Assembly: GCA_945866165.1 (NCBI GenBank)
Contig: CAMBGO010000063.1
Location: 1 to 10,603, forward strand
Source: Chitinophaga pinensis
Lineage (GTDB): Bacteria; Bacteroidota; Bacteroidia; Chitinophagales; Chitinophagaceae
Reading direction: 5' to 3'
DNA: 10,603 nt
Shown here: in pieces, positions 1-4,660 of the stretch
Layout of the letters: every line of letters begins with the position of its first letter
How positions within the stretch are numbered: the first letter of the stretch is position 1
Program-made: the position numbers and the translations under genes
Notes under the pieces: model-generated
Databases searched by the model: none
Told to the model about the DNA's origin: nothing
Seen by the model: the letters and a program-made list of their open reading frames with translations, nothing else

Positions 1-188
1 CCATTAGCCATGTCTAGTTCAATTTGTAGCACTACCTTCTTAGCAGCTTTAAGATTGATCTTGTCATAATGACCAAGACTGTGTGAGTACCTTTTACCTT
101 GATACCTCCACCTTAACCTGATCCTGTTTTTGAAGTTTTCAATAGAAACTGTTCCCTTTTGATTTTTGATACCCAAGACGATACCCAT
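1..188 (-). CDS. Tyrosine recombinase (integrase), N-terminal fragment, cut by the left window edge
   Basis: Reading the minus strand from an ATG at 188 gives about 62 open codons to the edge, containing KGTVSIENFKNRIRLRWRY, QGKRYSHSLG and LKAAKKVVLQIELDMANG. This is the pattern of the N-terminal arm-type DNA-binding domain (DUF3596/Arm-DNA-bind type) of phage and island tyrosine recombinases: a short beta-sheet with basic 'R-x-R-W' and 'G-K-R-Y-S-x-S-L-G' strands, then the 'AA...QIELD' helix. The catalytic domain with its R-H-R-Y residues would lie left of the window and cannot be checked. The frame stays open upstream to a stop near 265-267, but the only ATG in it is at 188. Transcription points away from tRNA-Pro, as is usual for an integrase beside the tRNA 3' end used as its att site. 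Three GATACCC repeats cover the start codon. Confidence 0.78.
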   Translation of the reverse strand, partial: MGIVLGIKNQKGTVSIENFKNRIRLRWRYQGKRYSHSLGHYDKINLKAAKKVVLQIELDMAN

Positions 189-197
189 TCGATACCC
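168..197. repeat. Three phased GATACCC direct repeats over the integrase start
   Basis: GATACCC occurs at 168-174, 180-186 and 191-197, with repeat-to-repeat distances of 12 and 11 bp, about one helical turn, so all three face the same side of the DNA. They overlap the first codons of the integrase gene; its start codon is at 186-188 on the minus strand. By position they could be recombinase arm-type sites or an autorepression operator, but they could also be an accident of the coding sequence. Confidence 0.5.
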
Positions 198-316
198 AAT
201 TTTAATTGTGAAGGGCTTTACTTGGGTGATAACAAACTCAGTTGAAATAGAATAAAAACACTCTTAGCATTGAAACCCATCATGCTGAAACCCTTACCTG
301 GATTGAGTTTAAGACA
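198..316. other. Spacer between integrase start and first terminator; no gene seen
   Basis: This stretch is the 5' side of the integrase gene. I see no convincing ORF on either strand and no good TTTG/TAnnTTTG promoter pair pointing at the integrase. A reading frame starting at 270 on the plus strand exists only because the two palindrome units downstream are translatable; it is not a gene. Confidence 0.5.
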
Positions 317-346
317 TAAAAAAGAGCACCAATTTCTTGATGCTCT
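317..346 (-). terminator. Intrinsic terminator, GAAA tetraloop, first repeat unit
   Basis: On the minus strand AGAGCATCAA pairs with TTGGTGCTCT (10 bp, one G-U) around a GAAA loop and is followed by a run of six T. It lies just downstream of the left-most tRNA-Pro 3' fragment. Its sequence is unrelated to the terminators of the other two tRNA ends, so it marks a real sequence boundary. It would also insulate the integrase from tRNA transcription. Confidence 0.75.
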
Positions 347-367
347 TCTGTCGGGAAGACAGGATTC

Positions 368-387
368 CCTGCCTGCCGGCAGGCAGG
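368..387. repeat. 20-bp GC-rich perfect palindrome, copy 1
   Basis: CCTGCCTGCCGGCAGGCAGG is its own reverse complement and sits exactly between the two halves of the tRNA-Pro T-loop match; removing it restores the tRNA sequence across the junction. The flanking TTC and GAA of the T-loop extend the palindrome to 26 bp. It is far richer in GC than its surroundings. I recall this word, or its translation PAGRQG, as common in Bacteroidota and metagenomic genomes, which suggests a dispersed palindromic element, but I could not check this. Confidence 0.8.
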
Positions 388-410
388 GAACCTGCGAGAA
401 TCTTAGAATG

Positions 411-442
411 AAAAATTATTATACAACATTCATACACACAAA
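411..442 (-). promoter_or_regulatory. Candidate promoter in repeat unit 1
   Basis: On the minus strand TTTG (439-442), a 20-nt spacer and TAATTTTT (411-418) resemble the Bacteroidota TTTG/TAnnTTTG promoter, with seven of eight -7 positions matching. A TATAAT-like word overlaps the spacer. The -33 element is the end of the T-run of the preceding terminator. A transcript from here would run through the palindrome hairpin and the tRNA 3' fragment to the terminator at 317-346. Confidence 0.35.
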
Positions 443-466
443 AAAGCCCTGGCTATCGCCAAGGCT
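440..466 (-). terminator. Intrinsic terminator downstream of the second tRNA-Pro 3' fragment
   Basis: Minus-strand AGCCTTGGC pairs with GCCAGGGCT (9 bp, one G-U) around a GATA loop and is followed by six T. It is a copy of the terminator that follows the real tRNA-Pro gene at 564-591. Confidence 0.8.
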
Positions 467-493
467 AATTTGTTTGTCGGGAAGACAGGATTC

Positions 494-513
494 CCTGCCT
501 GCCGGCAGGCAGG
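494..513. repeat. 20-bp GC-rich perfect palindrome, copy 2
   Basis: Identical to the copy at 368-387 and inserted at the same T-loop position. In RNA it would fold with the tRNA T-arm halves into a stem of about 16 bp with one bulged base. The intact tRNA-Pro gene next door lacks it at the matching position between 618 and 619. Confidence 0.8.
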
Positions 514-536
514 GAACCTGCGAGAATCTTAGAATG

Positions 537-566
537 AAAAATTATTATACAACATTCATACACAAA
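537..566 (-). promoter_or_regulatory. Candidate promoter in repeat unit 2
   Basis: Minus-strand TTTG (563-566), an 18-nt spacer and TAATTTTT (537-544) make a Bacteroidota-like promoter. The spacer is 2 nt shorter than in unit 1 because of the only difference between the units, so the two spacers bracket the usual 19 nt. The -33 box again overlaps the T-run of the tRNA terminator. Confidence 0.35.
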
Positions 567-591
567 AAAAGCCCTGGCTATCGCCAAGGCT
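564..591 (-). terminator. Intrinsic terminator of the tRNA-Ser/tRNA-Pro operon
   Basis: It begins 10 nt after the tRNA-Pro discriminator base on the minus strand. A 9-bp stem (AGCCTTGGC with GCCAGGGCT) and GATA loop are followed by seven T. Confidence 0.88.
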
Positions 592-601
592 AATTTGTTT
601 G

Positions 602-675
602 TCGGGAAGACAGGATTCGAACCTGCGACCCCCTGGTCCCAAACCAGGTGCGCTACCGGCCTGCGCTACTTCCCG
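602..675 (-). tRNA. tRNA-Pro(TGG)
   Basis: The 74-nt cloverleaf is complete. The acceptor stem is CGGGAAG with CTTCCCG plus discriminator A; the D-stem is GCGC/GCGC; the anticodon stem is CCTGG/CCAGG around loop TTTGGGA, giving anticodon TGG; the T-arm is GCAGG-TTCGAAT-CCTGT. CCA is not encoded. This is the second gene of a two-tRNA operon, 16 bp after tRNA-Ser. Its 3' 27 nt are copied twice downstream, and an integrase gene lies beyond, so it is the likely attachment site of the element to the left. Confidence 0.96.
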
Positions 676-691
676 AACTATCTTCTAACTG

Positions 692-780
692 CGGTGAGGG
701 CGGGATTCGAACCCGCGGTACAGAATTACCCGTACGGCAGTTTAGCAAACTACTGATTTCAGCCACTCATCCACCTCACC
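692..780 (-). tRNA. tRNA-Ser(GCT)
   Basis: The 89-nt class II tRNA has acceptor stem GGTGAGG/CCTCACC with discriminator G, as expected for serine. The anticodon stem GTAGT/ACTGC encloses loop TTGCTAA, giving anticodon GCT, which reads AGC/AGT codons. A long variable arm and a standard T-arm (GCGGG-TTCGAAT-CCCGC) follow. CCA is not encoded. It is the first gene of the tRNA operon. Confidence 0.96.
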
Positions 781-803
781 TCCTTAAGTATGCTTTGGGG
801 ATG

Positions 804-835
804 CAAATTTACTAAAGAGTAAGCAAACCTCAAAA
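804..835 (-). promoter_or_regulatory. Promoter of the tRNA-Ser/tRNA-Pro operon
   Basis: On the minus strand TTTTG (831-835), a 19-nt spacer and TAAATTTG (804-811) match the Bacteroidota primary sigma consensus fully. Transcription should start near 797, giving a leader of roughly 17 nt before tRNA-Ser. It lies between the dnaA stop and the tRNAs, so the tRNAs do not depend on dnaA transcription. Confidence 0.8.
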
Positions 836-865
836 GTTTTATCTCTTTAATCAATTTGATTGAAA

Positions 866-2299
866 TTACATCGCAGCCAACTGAACCTTCTGTTGCAACT
901 CCATCACACTCTCCCTGAATAAATTATCAGTATCCATCAGGTCTTTTACCGTTTGGCAAGAATGGATAACAGTGGTATGATCCCTTCCACCAAAATGCTC
1001 CCCAATCGTTTTAAGGGAATTCTTGGTGAAAATCTTGGATAGGTACATCGTTATCTGACGGGCTTGCACAATCTCACGCTTCCTAGTCTTCTGCAACAAC
1101 CTGTCATATGGTAAATCAAAAAACTCACATACCATTTTCTGAATTGTATCAATCGTGATTTCCTTGGTAGATGTCTTAATGAAATTTCTCAACACCTTCT
1201 TCGCTAAATCAAGATCAATCTCACGCTTATTCAACGAAGACTGCGCCAACAAAGAAATCAACGCACCTTCTAACTCGCGGACATTGTTCTGAATATTATA
1301 TGCAATGTATTTTACAACCTCCTTAGGTAGATCCAATCCATTATTCTTCATCTTACATTCAAGAATCTCAATCCTCGTTTCATAATCCGGAACCTGAAGA
1401 TCTGCGCTCAATCCCCACCTGAACCTGCTCAACAAACGCTCTTGCATGCCTTCAAGATCCTTGGGCGACTTATCAGAACTTAAGATTAATTGTTTTCCCG
1501 ATTGATGTAAATGATTGAAGATTGCGAAAAAAGCATCCTGTGTTTTTTCGGCCCTGTTGAAAAACTGTACATCATCCAAAATCAATACATCAATCAACTG
1601 ATAAAAATGTATGAAATCATTGATTGCATTGTTGCGACTATGATCTTGAAACTGGTTGATGAATTTTTCTGAACTTACATAAAGCACCACCTTATTAGGA
1701 TGAAGTCTTTTAACCTCGTTACCAATTGCCTGAACCAAATGCGATTTCCCCAATCCAACACCACCATAAACAACCAACGGGTTAAAAGAAGTACCACCCG
1801 GTTTTTCAGCCACCGTTTTACCGGCTCGGCGGGCTACACGGTTGCAGTCACCTTCAACAAAAGCATCGAAAGTATATATTGGATTCAACTGTGAATCAAT
1901 CTGCATTTTTTTCAGACCAGGAATCACAAATGGATTCTTGACCTGGTTACTGATCACCAACGGAAAATCAACATCATTATTAGAATAACTCTTAAAAGCC
2001 TGGCCGCTTACATCCATGGTCATCGGCTTGTTCTTGTCATTGCCACTATCAACCATGATCCTATATTCCAAGCGTGCATCCTTACCCATCTCTCTTTTCA
2101 ATGTCTTTGAAAGAAGGGTTACATAATGCTCCTCAATATATTCGTAAAAAAATTGACTTGGAACCTGAATAGTAAGTACGCTTCCTTTTAGAGCAACCGG
2201 CTGAATAGGTTCGAACCAGGTTTTGAAATGTTGCCATTCAACAATATCTTTTATAATTGACAAACAATTGCTCCAAATTTTATCGTACGTTTTTTCCAT
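866..2299 (-). CDS. dnaA: Chromosomal replication initiator protein DnaA
   Basis: DnaA binds DnaA boxes at the origin, oligomerises with ATP and opens the duplex. At 477 aa it has the family's usual length and all four domains. Domain I is about residues 1-80 (IWSNCL...FKTWFEPI), followed by a short linker near 85-130. The AAA+ domain has Walker A GGVGLGKS at 179-186, Walker B LILDDVQ at 239-245, sensor 1 LSSDKSP at 273-279 and the arginine-finger stretch ERLLSRFRWGL at 287-297 with R292. The C-terminal DNA-binding domain carries the DnaA signature GGRDHTTVIHS at 437-447. The ATG at 2299 is preceded by an A-rich stretch rather than a Shine-Dalgarno site, as is common in this phylum. The gene stands alone: 219 bp separate it from the upstream gene and an own-promoter tRNA operon follows. 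The upstream DnaA-box-like site suggests autoregulation. Confidence 0.98.
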   Translation of the reverse strand: MEKTYDKIWSNCLSIIKDIVEWQHFKTWFEPIQPVALKGSVLTIQVPSQFFYEYIEEHYVTLLSKTLKREMGKDARLEYRIMVDSGNDKNKPMTMDVSGQAFKSYSNNDVDFPLVISNQVKNPFVIPGLKKMQIDSQLNPIYTFDAFVEGDCNRVARRAGKTVAEKPGGTSFNPLVVYGGVGLGKSHLVQAIGNEVKRLHPNKVVLYVSSEKFINQFQDHSRNNAINDFIHFYQLIDVLILDDVQFFNRAEKTQDAFFAIFNHLHQSGKQLILSSDKSPKDLEGMQERLLSRFRWGLSADLQVPDYETRIEILECKMKNNGLDLPKEVVKYIAYNIQNNVRELEGALISLLAQSSLNKREIDLDLAKKVLRNFIKTSTKEITIDTIQKMVCEFFDLPYDRLLQKTRKREIVQARQITMYLSKIFTKNSLKTIGEHFGGRDHTTVIHSCQTVKDLMDTDNLFRESVMELQQKVQLAAM

Positions 2300-2332
2300 T
2301 AGTTTTTATCAGTTGGTCTTGGTTAATAATCA

Positions 2333-2348
2333 AAACCAAATTTGGTTT
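2333..2348. promoter_or_regulatory. 16-bp perfect palindrome upstream of dnaA
   Basis: AAACCAAATTTGGTTT is fully self-complementary and lies 34 bp before the dnaA start codon, within the presumed 5' leader. It could be a dimeric repressor operator. In such AT-rich DNA a chance origin is possible, and no known regulator is recognised. Confidence 0.4.
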
Positions 2349-2427
2349 CGGAAATTAAGGTATCAAATTCAAATTACCTCACATCTACATGTACTCTTCG
2401 AAACATTCAATGAATCTATTTTTTCAA

Positions 2428-2458
2428 TTTTCAAAAGCAAATTATCCACTTTTGAAAA
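2428..2458. promoter_or_regulatory. DnaA-box-like site within a 10-bp inverted repeat
   Basis: Perfect arms TTTTCAAAAG (2428-2437) and CTTTTGAAAA (2449-2458) flank an 11-bp centre. Across the centre and second arm runs TTATCCACT (2442-2450), which matches the DnaA box TTATCCACA at eight of nine bases. The site lies about 130-160 bp upstream of the dnaA start, so dnaA autoregulation is plausible. I find no box cluster that would make this region an origin. Confidence 0.5.
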
Positions 2459-2483
2459 CCATTGATCTAAACTTGACTGACGG

Positions 2484-2514
2484 CGAATATAAAGGGTGTT
2501 TTCAAATAAAAAAA
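2484..2514 (-). promoter_or_regulatory. Candidate dnaA promoter
   Basis: Minus-strand TTTT, a 19-nt spacer and TATATTCG (2484-2491) match the -7 consensus TAnnTTTG at all but one base and the -33 box partially. It would start transcription near 2477 and place the DnaA-box-like site just downstream, in a roadblock position. Other weak matches exist in this AT-rich region. Confidence 0.35.
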
Positions 2515-2518
2515 CTTT

Positions 2519-3442
2519 TTATTCCACAATATTTTCCAGTACTAAAATTGATTGATTTTCATCTAAAAAATGCCCCCTTTCTCCTCCGAAAACGAAGTCC
2601 AACCTGCCTAATTGAATACCACCCCAACCAACTTGGTTTACAATTGTTTTTTTACCATTTTTATTTGTATATTCCCGAGGCTTGTCAAAAAAACGATGTG
2701 TGTGACCACCAATGATTAAGTCAATGTTCTCACACTGTTTTGCAAATACTTCGTCACTAACTTTATTTTCATCATACTTATCACCCAAGTGAGAAAGGCA
2801 TATTACTAGATCACATTTTTTTTCATTCTTCAATTTGTTTGCAACTTCATTTGCACGATTAATGGGATCCAAATAAATTGTATTACCATAAAGTGAAGCA
2901 GGAACCAATCCACTTAGTTCAATACCAACTCCGGTTACTCCAATCTTTAAATTACCCTTCTTAAAAATTTTATAGGGTTGATAAATCCCTTCCATGGGTG
3001 TTCTTTCAAATGCATAGTTGCACATCAAAATTGGAAACTTTCCATGAGCAGTAAGTTGTTCAACAAAATTGTCCATTCCAGCATCAAAATCATGGTTTCC
3101 CATCACCGCTGCATCATACCCCATCATATTCATGGCCCTCATTTCAGGCTCCCCTTTAAATATGTTGAAATAGGGGGTTCCCTGGAAAATATCACCGGCG
3201 TCCAACAGGAGTACATTCTCTTGTTTTTGCCTAATCTGCTGAATCAACTTGGCCCTGGCAGCTACCCCACCCTTGCCAGCATTGGCAGAACCATCCATTG
3301 GAAATGGACCCAGCCTACTGTGCACATCATTGGTATGTAATATTGTAAGCCTCGTTAATTTTTCTTGCGAAAAAACAGACCCTTGCACCGCCAATGATCC
3401 AGCAGTGAAAACACTTTGTGATATAAACCTTCTCCTATTCAT
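2519..3442 (-). CDS. 5'-nucleotidase/UshA-type metallophosphatase, catalytic domain only, with Tat-type signal
   Basis: The 307 residues correspond to the N-terminal catalytic half of 5'-nucleotidases and UshA-type enzymes, which hydrolyse nucleotide phosphates outside the cytoplasm. Metallophosphoesterase motifs are in order: HTNDVHSR at 36-43 (D39, H41), DAGDIFQG at 81-88 (D84), GNHDFD at 115-120 (N116, H117), LSHLGD at 216-221 (H218) and GGHTHRFF at 245-252 (H247, H249); these should bind the two metals. The N-terminus MNRRRFISQSVF followed by a small hydrophobic stretch looks like a twin-arginine signal, ending around SVFSQ (23-27). Full-length relatives are around 500 aa or more; the missing C-terminal domain is supplied by the preceding gene. 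The ATG at 3442 overlaps that gene's stop (8 bp shared), so translation is probably coupled. The natural substrate cannot be told from sequence. Confidence 0.9.
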   Translation of the reverse strand: MNRRRFISQSVFTAGSLAVQGSVFSQEKLTRLTILHTNDVHSRLGPFPMDGSANAGKGGVAARAKLIQQIRQKQENVLLLDAGDIFQGTPYFNIFKGEPEMRAMNMMGYDAAVMGNHDFDAGMDNFVEQLTAHGKFPILMCNYAFERTPMEGIYQPYKIFKKGNLKIGVTGVGIELSGLVPASLYGNTIYLDPINRANEVANKLKNEKKCDLVICLSHLGDKYDENKVSDEVFAKQCENIDLIIGGHTHRFFDKPREYTNKNGKKTIVNQVGWGGIQLGRLDFVFGGERGHFLDENQSILVLENIVE

Positions 3443-4172
3443 GAACAGTGATTCTTATAGGTGTTTGATCATTAATTTTTTTTCCTTCGACCCCCATTGC
3501 AGCACAATACTCCACAATAGATTCCCTTAGTAAATAAGAAGTGCGTTGCTGTGGCAACTGTTTTAACCCATTAAAACCGCCACCGCCATCCACTACATAA
3601 TCAGAGTTGGCCATGACATAAGTCTTCTCTAAATCAATGGGTACAACTCCTATATATATATCAGTTGCCTTCTTATTTTTAATCACCATTGTCAAGCCAG
3701 CCACTCCACCGCCCCCTCCCTCTGCAGCAATGCGGTCGAGGTAAGCAGCCAAAACAGCACCCTTCACCTCAACCAACACCAAGACATTATCAAAAGGCAT
3801 CACTTCATATATAGTACCCTTGATGATAGGGCCGGCAGTAATTCGCGGAATTCTAACACCGCCATGATTCATAAAAGCAACATCCGTTTGGGGATTGAAT
3901 TTTTTTCTTGCCATCGCCAGGTATGCATCTGCCAGAAAATTACCAAGACTGCTATTGGGTAATTCTTTTTTTAAGTCATTGGAGGCATAAACCAATACCT
4001 GATTCATTGTTTTCCCTACGCTGTCTGAATAAGGACGTAACATATTTATATATGATGAATCTCTCTCAGTCGTTTTGCCAACAGGATATCCCTTGTAAGA
4101 GATACCTGTAACGGGCTGAATGACATGGCACCCGGTGAGGATAGAAAAAATGAAAAGTATTATTATACGCAT
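3435..4172 (-). CDS. Lipoprotein with 5'-nucleotidase C-terminal (substrate-binding) domain
   Basis: This 245-aa protein starts with a lipoprotein signal, MRIIILFIFSILTGC, with lipobox Cys15, so it is expected to be membrane-anchored. Residues about 55-240 match the 5_nucleotid_C domain: ELPNSSLGNFLADA at 70-83, MNHGGVR at 101-107 with the nucleotide-contacting arginine, PFDN at 126-129, and NSDYVVDGGGGF at 189-200. In standard 5'-nucleotidases this domain follows the catalytic domain in one chain; here it is a separate gene placed before the catalytic gene. I infer that the two proteins form one enzyme. The gene diverges from the DUF3127 gene across a 91-bp gap. A weak promoter-like pair (TTTC and TACCTTCC, 20 nt apart) lies just before the start. 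The run of five glycines at 152-156 is unusual but not disruptive. Confidence 0.87.
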   Translation of the reverse strand: MRIIILFIFSILTGCHVIQPVTGISYKGYPVGKTTERDSSYINMLRPYSDSVGKTMNQVLVYASNDLKKELPNSSLGNFLADAYLAMARKKFNPQTDVAFMNHGGVRIPRITAGPIIKGTIYEVMPFDNVLVLVEVKGAVLAAYLDRIAAEGGGGGVAGLTMVIKNKKATDIYIGVVPIDLEKTYVMANSDYVVDGGGGFNGLKQLPQQRTSYLLRESIVEYCAAMGVEGKKINDQTPIRITVHE

Positions 4173-4213
4173 CAGGACTTGGAAGGTATTGAATATTTAA
4201 TGTAGTCCGAAAT

Positions 4214-4244
4214 TTTTAAACTTATTAATTTAATGATAACTTCG
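4214..4244 (+). promoter_or_regulatory. Candidate promoter of the DUF3127-FAD dehydrogenase operon
   Basis: TTTTA (4214-4218), an 18-nt spacer and TAACTTCG (4237-4244) approximate the Bacteroidota promoter, with seven of eight -7 positions matching. Initiation near 4250 would leave a leader of about a dozen bases before the ATG at 4264. Confidence 0.4.
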
Positions 4245-4263
4245 TAAAAATCAACTAAAGCAT

Positions 4264-4641
4264 ATGGGATTCGATCTAACAGGAAAACTAGTCGCTAAAT
4301 TCGACACCGTTCAACGCAGCGCAACATTCAAAACAAGAGAATTTGTTATTGAAACAAATGAAGATATTAACGGCCGCACCATCACAAATTTTGTAAAGTT
4401 TCAATCGGTTCAAGATAGAACCACCATCATCGACCGATTCAATATTAACGATACCCTAAAGGTTCATTTTAATATCAGGGGAAGTAAATGGGAGAAAAAC
4501 GGACAAACAAATTATATCACAAACCTTGATGCGTGGAGAATTGAAAGCGTTGCAATGGGCAGTGGCCCTGGTATTGATACGCCACCCGCTTTTGCACCTG
4601 ATCCAGAAAACCAAGGTGTTTCCGACGATCTTCCTTTCTAG
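4264..4641 (+). CDS. DUF3127 family protein with an SSB-like acidic C-terminal tip
   Basis: This 125-aa protein matches the DUF3127 pattern as I know it: an N-terminal TGKLVAKFDT strand (6-15), KTREFVIET (23-31), FVKFQSVQDRTTIID (43-57), LKVHFNIRGSKW (65-76) and ITNLDAWRIE (85-94). The alternation of beta strands fits a small OB-fold. A proline- and glycine-rich tail (96-120) ends in DDLPF, very like the DDDIPF tip by which single-stranded DNA-binding protein recruits partners. No signal peptide is present, so it should be cytoplasmic. It is first in an apparent operon, 19 bp before the FAD dehydrogenase gene. A role in single-stranded DNA binding is an inference from the fold and tip; the family's biochemical function is unknown to me. 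Confidence 0.85.
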   Translation: MGFDLTGKLVAKFDTVQRSATFKTREFVIETNEDINGRTITNFVKFQSVQDRTTIIDRFNINDTLKVHFNIRGSKWEKNGQTNYITNLDAWRIESVAMGSGPGIDTPPAFAPDPENQGVSDDLPF

Positions 4642-4660
4642 TTAAAAAAACTACTGGCGC

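Larger units (their letters stand above)
350..475 (-). repeat. Tandem repeat unit 1 with split tRNA-Pro 3' end (126 bp)
   Basis: This unit repeats at 476-600 with one indel and change in the CA/A run near 436-441 and is otherwise identical. In minus-strand order it contains an intrinsic terminator, an AT-rich spacer with a promoter-like stretch, and the last 27 nt of tRNA-Pro plus one flanking base, split between T-loop bases TTC and GAA by a 20-bp palindrome. The tRNA-matching pieces are 350-367 and 388-397. The upstream two thirds of the tRNA are absent, so it cannot fold as a tRNA. The likely origin is duplication of an att-like tRNA end. Confidence 0.85.
476..600 (-). repeat. Tandem repeat unit 2 with split tRNA-Pro 3' end (125 bp)
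   Basis: This second copy is near-identical to 350-475 and directly abuts the real tRNA-Pro 3' end at 601. The tRNA-matching pieces are 476-493 and 514-523, separated by the palindrome at 494-513. Because both units carry the palindrome at the same base, the palindrome entered before the duplication. Near identity between the copies suggests the duplication is recent or is kept uniform by recombination. Confidence 0.85.

Noticed and set aside
270..593. 107-codon plus-strand reading frame containing two SLPAGRQG repeats
   Set aside because: It reads through the two duplicated units, palindromes, terminators and antisense tRNA pieces; its repeats are translations of the palindrome and it has no family resemblance.
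350..600. CRISPR-like repeats
   Set aside because: There are only two abutting long direct repeats with no short repeat-spacer alternation and no cas genes; the tRNA origin explains them better.
2300..2518. Replication origin next to dnaA
   Set aside because: Only one near-consensus DnaA box is seen, with no cluster of boxes; the region is AT-rich but short.
2389..2715. Plus-strand ORF spanning the dnaA upstream region and the nucleotidase 3' end
   Set aside because: It is mostly antisense to a well-supported gene, has no recognisable motif, and lies in low-complexity AT-rich DNA.
2519..4172. A single 5'-nucleotidase gene broken by a frameshift
   Set aside because: The C-terminal domain gene comes first and has its own lipoprotein signal, and the catalytic gene has its own start and Tat-type signal; a frameshift would leave the domains in the usual order.
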